Part shown: one piece after another, positions 13,701-23,764 of the stretch | How positions within the stretch are numbered: the first letter of the stretch is position 1 | How the letters are laid out: every line of letters begins with the position of its first letter | Source: Semisulcospira habei | Taxonomy: Eukaryota; Mollusca; Gastropoda; Semisulcospiridae | Assembly: GCA_036245525.1 (NCBI GenBank) | Contig: BTPG01000004.1 | Coordinates: forward strand, 52,655,960-52,719,959 | Direction of reading: 5' to 3' | DNA: 64,000 bases | Made by a program: the position numbers and the translations under genes | The notes under the pieces: model-generated | Databases searched by the model: none | What the model was told of the DNA's origin: nothing | The model's input: the letters and a program-made list of their open reading frames with translations, nothing else

Positions 13701-16700
13701 CTTGTGACTGAACGCCATGAAAAGATTGCTTCTGATAGGCAATGGTAGCTGACGTCATAACTATTCTATACGACCCTAGGTCATCTGCATAATTGTAACC
13801 AATCGGAGACAAGATGGCGGGTGAACCAGCGAAGAAAAGTATCATCGACTCGTGCCGACAATGACAGGCTCGGAATTGAAGAGAAGAAAGAGGAAGAGAC
13901 AAGATACCCCTAAGTAGAACTGACATCGGGCAAGGGAATATCGACATGTGGCAACGCGTAAAGCAAGAGCTGGCCGTTGGCCACCCACCTATAATTTGTC
14001 CCTTTCATGCTGAATCAGTGAGTAATATATGGTCTTTGTCGATCTTCCAATAGTTCCGCAAGCGCTAGTGATTTTCAGAATTCATGATCAGAATTTATCT
14101 CTTACTGATTTCGGAAGATTTTAAAGTTATTTTCGTTGTGAAATTGACTGCAGTGCAGAAAATGGGTATAAATACCAATGTTTTGTTTCAATTATGGAAG
14201 ACTGCCTGTTTCTGAGGGGGTAAAGGATCAAAGGTCAAACTAGGCACCGTGGACGGCGCACGCTCACAGTTTGCAATCGCAAACACGCAAACCCTTGGTG
14301 CACTACTAGTCAGTGTACAGGCGATCGTTACTAGTACAATACTATTAGCAGGTTGAGCATTGTGATTTTGACAGCATAGCGAGTATGGAAGGTTTATTCT
14401 ACTTTCTCGTGCAAAATTACGTCAAAGGGATGCCGGAGAACATCACTACACGTGTATACTGACACGGCACACCACACCGATGACCTCGTGACCTGCAGTA
14501 TTGCGATACACAGTCGGCCGGGTTCTGCCTTGTGACGTAGGCTCATAAATCTGCATATTAATTCAAAACAAGGCCGATGCAGACGATAAATCCGCGACTC
14601 GGGTACAAAAACAATACACCCTCCAAATGATGAATTTTGACATTTGGCATTGTACTTACATCATAAAGCTCTAAGTTAGCACACAAAGGACCCATACATA
14701 ATACTGTCAGCAGTATCTGTTGCAGACAATTTTTGGACTGTGTTGAGATGCTTGATCCTGGGGAACATAACTTTAAGTTATAACCCATTACATCCTGAAG
14801 CTGATTTATTAAAGTTTGCTTAGTGTCCAGTGAGAATACATTACAGATTAGGAGACAAATCAACCATTTTAGTTTGAGGGTGGTGCCAGAAAAGCTTGGC
14901 ACCTCAGGCCCACCAAGCTATTATGGCACCACCCTTGAACTATCATAGTCACACTAATTTCAAGCAATGGGTGTATCAGGATGAAAAGGGTAAAGGTGCG
15001 TGCTGTACTGAATCCCACTCATCAGCTTGAAAGTATAGCATACCTGCCCTGTGTTCGCATCCATAGGTGCACCTTTGGGCACCCACCCTTCCTCTTTAGT
15101 GCCAGTGACAAATTATAGGCCGTTTGACATCAGAGCGCACATTTTTGCCAAATATCTCCGCAAAGAAACATTTTTCGGTACCACTTTAAGAACAAATATC
15201 ATTTAGTGCCAATTGACCTAATATGGAATATTTTTACTGAACTCTTATGATTTGTCGATTTTGCTCTACAGTCGTAAGAATTTGGTGAAAAAACAAGAGC
15301 AAGCCATTTTCAATACCCCAATATCAAAGTCAAGCATGCAGACTGCATGTATACCTGCGCTGTTTTGGGTTTTAAACTTGGCCAACTCACGTGAAAATGG
15401 ATCTTTCTGATACTGGGCTTAATATATCTGAGGCACATTTAGGGATGTAAAGTCAGTCATTTAATCCATATCATACTGAGGCTAAAAGCTTCAAATTTGT
15501 ACACTGCCATATGCAAGCTACATTATAGTACTTACAGATAAGGACATAGACCAATGGCTTTAGTTCAAGGGTGGTGCCAGAACAGCTTGAACCCTTGAAC
15601 CATTTTAGTCAAACTTATTTCACACACTGGTGTATTCCGAATGATAAAGGTCAATTAAAAAATTTTGAATTTTTCACAACAGTACAGAAAACTGACAGAT
15701 TCGGTAGGTTGTCCACCAGCGAATCTGCAACGGTTTTAGAATTATGTAGGTCGTTTGACATCGGAGCGCATGTTTTTTTTGCAAATATCTCCGCAAAGAG
15801 CCACTTTTCCTAGGACATGCTGAACTTCCTTAACCCAGTGTGGGATTTTCAGTGGGGTGACCATCCCCAACCTAGCGTGTCCCCAGGTGGTGGATAGGGG
15901 AACGGCCTTCAGATATGGAGGTTAGCTGTGCAAGCAGTCGCGGACCAAATGGCGATTAGCTTACCAGGACGGGGCGGGGTAGCAGGTGGCACTGCTACCT
16001 CCACTGAAATTCCCAATGTGTCCAATGACGGGTTTATCATGCGATCAAGAGCCGCAAAAAGCTCTAGCCACCCTGTGTTCCCAGGGAAGGTCGCATACCA
16101 GGAGCTAAGGGCGAGGTAACCCCGACAGAAACCTCGAATGCTAAAGATGGAGGACCTGGGCCGCACGGCGCATTCTGATAAACCACGGATCCACGCAAAC
16201 CCGCAATCATGACTATACGGCCAACTAGCATTGATGATAATGGCGCTTTCCCCGGTGCTGGATTGACCGTATAGCCCACTGCGAACGACAAAAAGAAGTG
16301 CCACTTTTCTATCAGCCAAAGATACATGGACACGAATATTGGCAGCAAGACGCGTAGATCCTCCTGAGCCTACACAGATACGTGGCTTATGAGGGCCTTT
16401 GCCTCAGCATAATGTAGTCACAATTGTGTTTTCTCCGTCACTCTGTAAAAATGTTTGGGTTTAAAGCTTGCTATTCACTTACTTTTATATTTGCAGGACC
16501 AATGCTGAACATCAAACCAAAGGATAAAAAATCAAAACAGCCATCTTTTTCAAGGGGCAACCCATTCAAGGTAAATCTCACTGTGAATATTTTGTCATGA
16601 AACTCAGGTAATACGCAGCACAAAGGCTGTCCTCAGAAAATAAAGGGAGAAAGCTGCAATCGCTTGGAACATCCGACTTTGATTTACAAAAGTAATTTGT

Positions 16701-19700
16701 TTATGGTTTGCATGCGACCAAAACAAACCCTTTTTTTTTTAACCCATTCAGCCCTGAGGCCCCTACAGCATGAGATGGATTGACCATGATAATTCAAGGG
16801 TAGTGCCAGATGAGCTTGGCGCCTGATGGCGCCAAGCTCATCTGGCACTACCCTTGAATTATCATGGTCAGTCCACCTCCTGCAACTAATACATACTCGT
16901 TAGGTCACATCTCCAAAATTTCGGAAATGTGGCCTTGGGGCTAAATGGGTTAAGGAGAAAATATTCAGATATAGACGCTGTACACAAAAGGGGCAATTTA
17001 CAAAGCTCAGGGTGATTTTATCATTGTGGCAGGTGCAAGATAATAGAAATCGTGCATACATGGGCACAGTTTTATATTTAGAAACCAAATTCCTGATATT
17101 GTGCATTATTTTGTGATTTTAAAAAGCCTCTTGTAACCTGCTCAAGGTACGACCAGAACAGTAGACTTGTACTAACATGTTCAGCTGTCATCAGATACTG
17201 CGTCTATCTCATTCAGTTAGGGGGAATCTAGTGTGTGACCCCTGGTTGTTGTTTGAGGCCAGTGCAAACACTGGTTGTGTGAAATGAGGGATGCTGTTTT
17301 TGTGTGTACAGGTGTCAGCACAGCCGAAGGAGGCGAGTGGAGGCACCAAAGGCACGCAGGTGTTCGACGGCATGAAGAAGGTGAAAGAACGTGGCCCAGT
17401 TATCAGTCCTCTGCCCATCAGCATTAAACAGACAAAGTCCGGCCAGCGTAAAGTCACGGTCAAGGTCAGTAGGTTGTTTGTAGTTGACGTTCGCAGTCCC
17501 TGTCTCAGCAACCGTTCATCGACAAGAGGAATAGATTCTCATGTGCCCCTGCAATGGCAGGGGTCATGAGAATCTGTTCCTCTTGTTTGCTTATGTGAAT
17601 TATATTTACATCTTCTGACAGGAAGCCAGCCAGGCTAAAAGAGCTGCAGATGAAAACCCATTTAGCCCCACGGCCACATTTCCCAAATTTTGGTGGAGTT
17701 GTCACCTAAAGACTATGAACAAGTTGCAGGAGGTGGATTGACCAATATAATTCAAGGGTAGTGCCAGCTGAGCTTGGCCCCTGAAGGCACCAAGCTCATC
17801 TGGCAATACCCTTGAATTATTATGGTCAATCCATATCCTGTAGAGTGTTGGAGCTAAATGGGTTTTACATTTTGGGGGGGGGAGTTGTCACCTAAAGACT
17901 ATGAACACGTTGCAGGAGATGGATTGACCAATATAATTAAAGTGTAGTGCCAGATGAGCTTGGCGCCTGAAGGCGCCAAGCTCATCTGGCACTACCCTTG
18001 AATTATTATTGTCAATCCATACCCTGCTGTAGAGCGTTTGAGCTAAATGGGTTTTAAAAATTTGGGGGGAGTTGTCACCTAAGGACTATGAACAAGTTGC
18101 AGGAGATGGATTGACCATGGTAATTCAAGGCACCAAGCTAATCTGGCACTACCCTTGCATTATCATGGTCGATCCATCTACTGCTGTAGTGCTCCTGGGC
18201 TAAGAGGGTTGGCTTCCCTCAGTCTGGTGATCTGGATTAGGGCCTATCATGACATGAAAGGGGCATACACTTTCATGAGCCTACAGTCTGCTTATGATAA
18301 ACTTTGTTTCTTGCAGAAATCAGGGTCTTGATTAGTGACTGTAATTCAAACAGTTGGGTTTGATTCACTTGTCTGACTGCAGCCGCAGACTAAAACTCAC
18401 ACTGCTCTGTTCAGGGGTATTCTTAATGATCTGTTTCACACTTGTAACATTGGATCTAACAAACATAGGATATTACAACTTTACTGTTTAGATCCCTATC
18501 ACACTTTTCTATGCAAATTACACTGCTTTCAGCTAACTTCAGATATAAGCGACAAAAGTGTGTGTTCACGGGCATTTTCCCAGTGTGCAAAAGGCAGTTG
18601 GGCCAACATCAGTCCAGTGACCTTTTGCCCACTGGGTTGTGACATCCGAAGTTTACAGTATTCATCATGACAGTTTGACACTAGATTTCAACTTTTGTGT
18701 TTAGCCCATATCATACTAAAATCTTCAAATTTGTACACTGCTATATACAAGCTACATTATAGTACTTAAAGATAAGGATATAGACCAATGGCTTTAGTTC
18801 AAGGGTGGTGCCAGAATAGCTTGGCGCCTAGAGGCGCCAAGCTATTCAGGCACTACCCTTGAACTATTTTAGTGAAACTTATTTCACACACTGGTGTATT
18901 TCGAATGATAAGGGTTAACTGGTAACGACACAGTCATGGTGTATTTTACCAGGGCAAGCAGACGCAGCAGGCCAAAATACCATTCTCAGGCCCGGCAGAA
19001 AATGAATCCGACGCCCAACAGGCCGCAGCACATGAAGAGGGGGCTTCAGAGAATGAACCAGCAAGCAAGTGAGTATCGCTTGTTGCGTTTTCTGGTTCTT
19101 TAACCCATATCATGCTGAGGCTAAAAGCTTCAAATTTGTACACTGCCATATGCAAGCTACATTATAGTACCTACAGATAAGGATATAGACCAATGGCTTT
19201 AGTTCAAAGGGCGGTGCCAGAATAGCTTGGCGCCTAGAGTCGCCAAGTATTCTGACACTGCCCTGGACCTATTTCAGTGAAACGTATTTCACACACTGGT
19301 GTATTCCGAATGATAAGGGTTAATCCATTACATCCTGAGGCTGATTTTAACAAATTTCCTGATTGCCCTATGAAGGCTATTTTATGGACTGGGAGACAGA
19401 TCAACTATTTTAGTTCAAGGGTGGTGCCAGAATGGCTTGGCGCCTCATAATCAAATGTATTTCAAGTAATGGGTGTATCAGGAGGAAAAGGGTAAATGAC
19501 AGTTGATCTCTCATTATGGCGGTCAGTCAAAACAGATGCTGCTTATATAACGCAGGTTTTGGGCTTTTCTCTTTTGGTATAAGGTTATCTAATTAACCCT
19601 TTTAGCCCCAAGGTCCCATTTCTCAAATTTTGGAGGTGTTGCCTAACGACTATGTACCCGTTGCAGGAGATGGCTTGACCATGATAATTCAAGGGTGGTG

Positions 19701-20525
19701 CCAGATTAGCTTGGCTCCTGAAGGCGCCAAGCTAATCTGGCACTACCCTTGAATTATCATGGTCAAGCCATCTGCTGTAGAGATCCGGGGCTAAAAAGGG
19801 TTAATGTGATAAATGTTTTTACAAATTGTCACAACGGCACACATTTGCTTTCTCATGCGTTTGTTCTTGTGTCCCTTGTGTTTCTTCTGCTCCTTTCTTC
19901 AAACTTCCTCGTTCGTTCTTCTTTTGTCAGTTATCTCACTATATAACATTGTTTGCAGACCAGTCTCGGCCTTTGAGTTGTGGTTGTCTGAGAGCCAGGG
20001 AGAGCTGGAGGAAGAACATCCTGACGTATCACCGGAAGAGCTGAATCGCATTGCTGCTGAACAGTTTCGCGCCTTGCCCAAGGACCAACGGCAGGTGGGT
20101 AGATGGACTAGCACTTTGTCAGTTGCCAGATTATTTCTTAACTCATTCAAGACATGCCATACACAACAGCATAAGCAGCAAATTTAGTTAGCATTCAAGA
20201 TCTGCGGCAATATGCAGCAGATCTTGAATGCTAACTAAATTTGCAGCATATCGAATCAGTTTTAAAGACATTTTAAACTCACAAGCACTTTTTCATACAG
20301 ACCTGGGTGCAGAAAGCTAAGGCACAGACACCGTCCCAGACCTCGGCTGCAAAAACAGATGGAGCAGACTCTGACAAGAAAAGAAAACGTGATGAAGATC
20401 CAGACGACTTGGATGTAACTTGCACAAAACTGCAGAAAACGGCATCAAACTCAGACCCGAAGAAGCCTCTATCCCAAACCACAAACTCCAAGCTGGCCAA
20501 TTTTGCTTTTTCTTCCAAACCCTGA
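594..20525 (+). CDS. WDHD1: WDHD1/AND-1 (CTF4 homologue), C-terminal 576 residues in 13 exons
   Basis: Replisome scaffold linking the CMG helicase with DNA polymerase alpha (known for the family). Exons: 594-759, 2209-2323, 2962-3070, 3345-3406, 3929-4043, 9001-9132, 9702-9919, 13090-13199, 16497-16570, 17312-17464, 18953-19068, 19959-20094, 20301-20525. All junctions are GT-AG, phases agree, and the sum (1731 nt) is a whole number of codons ending in TGA. Partial-protein residues 1-230 match the central propeller (SepB-like) domain, with the conserved CIPCKGSR...TLPRPAV segment. Residues 234-305 form the helical region ending in an acidic run (292-297). Residues 457-510 are an HMG box split across exons 12 and 13 ([10 protein letters not shown]...W504). 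A basic nuclear-localisation-type KKRKR lies at 528-532. The WD40 exons and start codon are left of the window. Introns are swollen by RTE, hAT-like and hairpin insertions; none hits an exon. Convergent with EFCAB2. Confidence 0.95.
1768..1799. repeat. Homopolymer C tract
   Basis: About 32 consecutive C in WDHD1 intron 1 of this window; length is likely to be unreliable. Confidence 0.9.
2350..2620. repeat. Two adjacent hairpins, the second a 112-bp perfect palindrome
   Basis: 2353-2431 is a weaker stem (AGTTCAAAGGTAATGCTGG). 2438-2549 is perfectly self-complementary, centred on GGCGCCTTAAGGCGCC. Type-A flank to GGGTTAA at 2619. Confidence 0.9.
3502..3628. repeat. Two short hairpins
   Basis: 3502-3556: TTAACTCATTCGTGGCCAGC and its inverse, TTAA-bounded. 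3564-3628: CTGGTCTGT...ACAGACCAG-like stem (type D). Confidence 0.75.
3846..3912. repeat. Type-D hairpin (GTCTGTGATTTTG stem)
   Basis: TAGTCTGTGATTTTGAACCTTA paired with TAAGGTCCAAAATCACGGAC, immediately before WDHD1 exon 5. Confidence 0.7.
4060..4146. repeat. Type-C short hairpin (GGCTGTC/GACAGCC)
   Basis: TTAACCCTTTGGCTGTC ... GACAGCCATAGGATTAA around the inner palindrome TGATTCCTGCAGGAATCATC, 20 bp after WDHD1 exon 5. Confidence 0.8.
4562..7428 (-). pseudogene. RTE-like endonuclease/reverse transcriptase, one C-terminal frameshift
   Basis: A 906-codon open frame (7428 to 4708) carries apurinic-type endonuclease motifs (GDFNVKIG, then SDHHLL) and all reverse-transcriptase blocks: [62 protein letters not shown], and the catalytic FADD. 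After the RT the frame shifts near 4740, where copy 2 has GGGGG in place of GTGG, so the conserved tail ending in [10 protein letters not shown] is in another frame (4562-4744). The N-terminal start of the endonuclease is deleted. The endonuclease half resembles proteins often labelled craniofacial development protein 2-like. Not functional as it stands. Confidence 0.88.
7453..8293. mobile_element. Non-autonomous hAT-like element, copy 1
   Basis: Ends CAGGGCTAGAAATTA / TAATTTCGAGCCCTG are inverted, with GGGCC-rich subterminal stretches on both sides and an AT-rich middle without a credible transposase. The uninterrupted LINE leader at 36230 gives the empty site. The duplicated target appears to be AGGGG (7448-7452, 8294-8298), shorter than the 8 bp usual for hAT. 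CAGGG termini suggest hAT, but the assignment is inferred. Confidence 0.7.
8611..8871. repeat. Two type-C hairpins
   Basis: 8611-8711 (TTTGACTGTC/GACAGCCAAAGGGTTAA) and 8781-8871 (AACCCTTCGGCGG / GACAGCCAAGGGTTAA). Confidence 0.7.
9457..9657. repeat. Type-A hairpin before WDHD1 exon 7
   Basis: Stem arms 9532-9573 and 9581-9623, with GCTTGGCACC/GGCGCCAAGC at the tip; outer TTTAACCCC / CAATGGGTTA. Confidence 0.85.
10027..10170. repeat. Type-A hairpin, centre deleted
   Basis: AACCCTTTGAGCGCC ... GGAGATGGATTGACC directly joined to GGTCAATCCAACTCC; the AGGGTAGTGCC stem is missing. Confidence 0.7.
10186..10645. repeat. Dispersed repeat, copy inverted relative to 29575-30118
   Basis: Segments such as ATGATGTCATTGCGTG, AGGTCAAGTT and CCAGACCTTCTACAAGACAA recur in inverted orientation near 29700-29830, and TACTGAGAATCTC near 30011. 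No gene in it. Confidence 0.6.
10645..10722. repeat. TTAACTCATTCG-type hairpin
   Basis: TTAACTCATTCGAGACGTGC ... GCACATCTCACATGAGTTAA, same termini as 3502-3556 with a different stem. Confidence 0.7.
10906..11905 (+). repeat. Long interspersed repeat with internal 120-bp-like units, copy 1
   Basis: Starts GGCTCACGTGCGAAGCAAAAGT and ends ATAAGGGCTTTGCCTTTCTT. Inside, a unit with TTCACAACTTCAAACCCAAA, GATACCTGATGGTAAGACCT and GGTCAAGGGTCACAAG recurs four to five times with divergence. Non-coding, in WDHD1 intron 7. Includes a G run at 11164. Confidence 0.75.
11925..13060. mobile_element. Non-autonomous element with AAGTCCCTTCTAT-type ends, copy 1
   Basis: Left end TTTAAATCCCTTCTAG followed by a small hairpin; right end TATAGAAGCGACTTTGTGG is its imperfect inverse. 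Contains TATG/CATA microsatellite (12120-12180), CT repeats (12557-12574) and an embedded hairpin at 12590-12655. No coding potential. Its right end is 30 bp from WDHD1 exon 8. Confidence 0.6.
12590..12655. repeat. Type-E hairpin (GAGGMATAGATCCTCATG stem)
   Basis: CATCTCCAGGAGGAATAGAT pairs with ATCTATGCCTCTTGGAGATG. Related stems at 17519-17586, 26680-26755, 26984-27052 and 40705-40770. Confidence 0.75.
13280..13530. repeat. Type-C then type-A hairpin, abutting
   Basis: 13280-13341 (TTAACCCTTTGGCTGCC ... AGCCAAACGTTAA) shares its final TTAA with the type-A unit 13339-13530. Confidence 0.75.
13531..14778. other. WDHD1 intron 8, unassigned DNA
   Basis: A short frame at 13536-13748 and an AAGATGGCGG context at 13812 have no recognisable continuation. 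I see no gene or defined repeat here. Confidence 0.4.
14779..14993. repeat. Type-B hairpin
   Basis: AACCCATTACATCCTGAAGC to GGATGAAAAGGGTAAA; stem TTGAGGGTGGTGCCAGA / GGCACCACCCTTGAA. Confidence 0.8.
15459..15655. repeat. Type-B variant (AGGCTAAAAGCTTC subtype)
   Basis: CATATCATACTGAGGCTAAA ... GTTCAAGGGTGGTGCC; right arm mostly deleted (GCTTGAACCCTTGAAC). Same subtype at 18698 and 19101. Confidence 0.7.
15835..16290. other. GC-rich block of probable mobile origin
   Basis: Strikingly GC-rich against AT-rich flanks in WDHD1 intron 8. GTGGTGGATAGG and GGTAACCCCGACAGAAA also occur in the RTE leader at 36150-36240, so part of it may be the 5' leader of a related LINE. No credible frame. Confidence 0.45.
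16738..16954. repeat. Type-A hairpin
   Basis: TTTAACCCATTCAGCCC to TAAATGGGTTAA; nearly perfect stem 16771-16880 with GGCGCCTGATGGCGCC tip. Confidence 0.9.
17519..17586. repeat. Type-E hairpin after WDHD1 exon 10
   Basis: GACAAGAGGAATAGATTCTC pairs with GAGAATCTGTTCCTCTTGT around CCCCTGCAATGGCAGGGG. Confidence 0.85.
17657..18210. repeat. Three type-A hairpins in tandem
   Basis: Units at 17657-17865, 17872-18052 and 18056-18210. Each repeats GGGGGGAGTTGTCACCTAA, then AGGAGATGGATTGACC and the stem; the third has a shortened left arm. Confidence 0.85.
18698..18917. repeat. Type-B variant hairpin before WDHD1 exon 11
   Basis: AGCCCATATCATACTAAAAT to GAATGATAAGGGTTAA; stem tip GGCGCCTAGAGGCGCC. 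Ends about 35 bp upstream of the exon. Confidence 0.85.
19101..19495. repeat. Two type-B hairpins sharing one TTAA
   Basis: 19101-19322 (subtype with GGCTAAAAGCTTC) ends GGGTTAA, whose TTAA starts the next unit 19319-19495 (AATCCATTACATCC); the second lacks its right stem. Confidence 0.8.
19594..19803. repeat. Type-A hairpin
   Basis: TTAACCCTTTTAGCCCC to GGGGCTAAAAAGGGTTAA, terminal inverted repeat of about 18 bp; stem arms 19665-19713 and 19722-19772. Confidence 0.9.
20178..20244. repeat. 28-bp perfect-arm palindrome in WDHD1 intron 12
   Basis: GCAAATTTAGTTAGCATTCA begins the left arm (20178-20205); right arm 20217-20244. TTAACTCATTCAAGACATGCC at 20138 relates it to the 3502 and 10645 types. 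Confidence 0.85.
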
Positions 20526-20548
20526 TGCTCATTGTGTGGACTAGCGTG

Positions 20549-20622
20549 CTGTTCTGTGATTTTGGACCTTACAGCCATAGGCTGTGTAGTCCAAAATCAC
20601 AGATCAGCACACGTTTGTACAG
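20549..20622. repeat. Type-D hairpin in the WDHD1 3' UTR
   Basis: GCTGTTCTGTGATTTTGGAC pairs with GTCCAAAATCACAGATCAGC; starts 24 bp after the stop codon. Confidence 0.8.
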
Positions 20623-20749
20623 TATCTTATGGATGAAATTTTTGATGGACTCCTTGCTTCAAACTGCTGTCAATTTCATACGTTGTATGAACCCTTTAAG
20701 CACCAAGGTCCCATTTCTCAAATTTTGGAGGTGTTGCCTAATGACTATG

Positions 20750-23602
20750 CAGAGCTGCCAACCCTTACGGAATTTCCGTAATTTGTTACTGAAATTGGTT
20801 TTGATTACGGAAATGCGTGATTTTTTACGGAAATTTAATTTGATTATTATTATTATTTTATTTATTATTATTTTTTTTTTTTTTTTTGCTCTGGCGCATA
20901 TGCAGATATTCGGCTTTGCGCGCCAAACCGATCACGCGCATAGCTCGTGACGGAAGACAACTTAATAACCAATCAGTGCTCGCGTTATATTTTTTAGCAG
21001 CCAATCGTATTGCTGTTATCATGTCACTGTTCTGTGTTGCAAAGATGTCGGCGAAGCGAAAGTGTGATGCAGGTAGCAGTGGTTTTTTTACTTTACTTAC
21101 GCCTGTCACCCCTACCCGGGTATAGGCCGTCGACGAGAGACCTCCAGCAACTCCTGTCCTGTGCTTCTCCTTCGATTCTACTCAAGGTGGTTCCCAGTCT
21201 CTTGATGTCTGCTTGGAGGTCTCGACGCCAGGAGTTTCTCGGCCTACCTCTTTTCCTCTTTCCCTGGGGGTTCCATGACAATGCCTGCCTAGTGATACTG
21301 GAAGCTGGCTTTCTCAGACTGTGACCGATCCATCCCCATCTTCTTCGCCCAATTTCATTCTCTGCTGTTATCTGCTCTGTTCTCTCCCAGAGTCTGACGT
21401 TGCTGATCTTCTCTGGCCAGTGGATTTTCAAAATTCTTCTAAGGCAACTGTTCATGAAGGTCTGTACTCTGTTGACTGTGGTTTTTGTCAATCTCCATGT
21501 CTCTGCTCCATATAGGAGAACTGCTTTTACATTGGAGTTGAAAATCTGGACTTTGGTGTGTTGTGACAGCTCTCTGGAACTCCACACTTTTTTCAACTGG
21601 AGAAAGGCTGCTCTGGCTTTACCGATTCGTGCTCTGACATCTGCATCAGTGCTGCCTTTTTTGTCTATGATGCTCCCGAGATAGGTGAAGGACTCCACCT
21701 CCTCCAACGGGGTGCCAGCAAGCAAGACTGGTTCTTCCCTGGTTGCGTTCAGCCTCATTGTCTTTGTTTTCTGTTTGTGAATGGTGAGGCCCACTTGGGA
21801 CAAGATGTCAGCAAGCCTCGTGGTCTTGTCCTGCATTTGTTGATGAGTGTGGGACAGTAATGCCAAGTCGTCTGCAAAATCGAGGTCGTCAAGCTGTGTC
21901 CACAGTGTCCACTGTATTCCACTTCGTCTGTGCTCTGTGGTCATCTTCATGACCCAGTCTATGGCCAGTAGGAAGAGGAACGGAGACAGCAGACACCCCT
22001 GCCTGACACCAGTTCTGACCTGGAGCTCTCTGGTGAACTGCCCTTCGTGGATCACGCGACATGTCATGCCATCATAGCTGCTCTTGATCAGGCGGACGAG
22101 CTTTGTGGGTACACCGTAGTGTCGTAGGAGTTTCCAAAGAGTCTCTCGGTCCACGCTGTCAAATGCTTTCTCATAATCCACAAAGTTGACGCACAGCGGG
22201 GAGCTCCACTCCAGAGACTGTTCCACGATGATGCGGAGAGTGGCGATCTGGTCTGTACATGATCGGTTCTTCCTGAATCCTGCTTGCTGGTCTCTCAGCT
22301 GGGGGTCAACGGAGCTCTTCATTCTCTCTAGGATGATCCTGTTGAAGACCTTTCCTGGTACTGACAGCAAGGTGATTCCTCTGTAGTTGGAACACTTGCT
22401 GAGGTCACCTTTCTTGAGAAGCTTGATTAGGTACCCCTCTTTCCAGTCAGCTGGCATCACCTCCTCTTCCCAGATCTTTCCAAACAGTGGGTACAGCATC
22501 TCAACTGTTGTCTCTAGGTCTGCTTTCAGAGACTCCGCTGGGATGCCATCTGGCCCTGCTGCTTTGCCATTCTTCAAAAATGCCACTGCTTTTCTGATCT
22601 CTTCCCGGCTGGGTCTGTCACAGCTGATGGGTAGGCCGGTCTCTGCCGGCTGGATGTCGGGGGGGTCGGGTGGGCTAGGTCTGTTCAGTAACTCTTCAAA
22701 ATACTCGGCCCATCTGTCGAGTTGGTCTGCTCTGTCTGCAATAGGCTTGCCTTCTTTGTCTTTTACTGGTCTTTCTGTATGGCCATACTTACCCGACAAT
22801 CTTCTGGTAATGTCGTAGAGCTGTTTCATGTTGCCGCTGCCTGCTGCCTTTTCTGCCTCTGCTGCCAGGCTGTCTGTGTAGGCCCTCTTGTCTGCCCTGA
22901 TACTCCTCTTCACCTCGCGGTTGGCTTCCCAGTATTCCCCCTGTGCCCTTACTTTGGCTGCTCTCGTGCGACTGTTGTTGACCGCTGCTTTCTTCTGCTT
23001 CCTCGCTTCTATCTTCTTCAAGGTCTGTGCCGACAGCTAGTCCTTGTGGTGGTGTTTCCTGAGCCCTACAGTGTCTTTGCAGGTTGAGTTCAGCGCCTCT
23101 CTAACTGCCTTCCACTGCTGCTCTGTGGTGACCGCCTCCTCTTCATTTACTAGCTCCTGTAGCGCTTGAAACCGGTTGGACAGCACCAGTTTGAACTCTT
23201 TTCTAACTCCAGTTTCTCTCAGGAGGCCTACATTATAGCGCTGTCTTCTTGTTGTCTCTGTGCGGCTTTTCTTTAGCTTGAGCTTCATTCTTAAGGTAAG
23301 CAGATGGTGGTCTGAGGCGACATAGGTAGCAGTGGTGGGGGAGATAAACAAAAGAAAACGCGTTTCAGAGGTAGTTACATAGATAAATACCCATGCATCA
23401 AGCCTACAGTAAAACCGGATTACGTGAGATGTGATGTTGTTTGTGCGAATTTGACATGGAGGATTTAATGATGTTCAGCGCCGGGCCAATGCAAAGGCTT
23501 CTTAGTGCACTACATTCCGCGAGGTAATTACTGAAGTTCCTTGGAAAATTACGGAAATTCTGATTTTCCATTACTGAAATTAAGTTTGGGGGTTGGCAGC
23601 TT
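20750..23602 (+). mobile_element. hAT-like element remnant with transposase N-terminal exon, split by an RTE copy
   Basis: Ends AGAGCTGCCAACC / GGTTGGCAGCT are inverted and flanked by an 8-bp duplication TGACTATG (20742-20749, 23603-23610), as expected for hAT. Reading across the RTE insertion, an ATG at 21045 opens MSAKRKCDAGSSG and continues at 23337 with DKQKKTRFRGSYIDKYPCIK, resembling the basic leader of BED-finger hAT transposases; it then ends in a stop. Most of the transposase is missing, so this is an internally deleted derivative. It sits in the left arm of a type-A hairpin (20692-23755). Confidence 0.65.
21084..23323 (-). mobile_element. RTE-like LINE, copy 2, 5' truncated
   Basis: Flanked by AGGTAGCAGTGGT (21071-21083, 23324-23336), a 13-bp duplication. 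The 3' end is a short AGTAAAG/T-rich tail. The reading frame (23021 to 21093, 642 codons) is open through RT and to the natural C terminus. A TAG at 23036-23038 replaces a tryptophan codon present in copies 1 and 3 and separates it from the linker part (23037-23300). Very similar to copy 1, so both are young. Confidence 0.9.
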
Positions 23603-23764
23603 TGACTATGTACCAGTAATAGGAGATGGATTGACCATGATGATTCAAGGGTAGTGCCAGATTAGCTTGGTGCCTTTAGGTGCCAAGCCAATCTGGCACT
23701 ACCCTTGAATTATCACGGTCAATCAATCTCCTGCTGTGGGAATTCGGGGCTAAATTCATGTGTG

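Larger units (their letters stand above)
20692..23756. repeat. Type-A hairpin split by the hAT-like element
   Basis: 20692-20749 (AACCCTTTAAGCACCAAGG ... AATGACTATG) continues at 23603 with TGACTATGTACCAG and the stem to 23755. Confidence 0.8.

Noticed and set aside
15928..16348. Frames in the GC-rich block
   Set aside because: All three frames are equally open because of composition; no recognisable motif.
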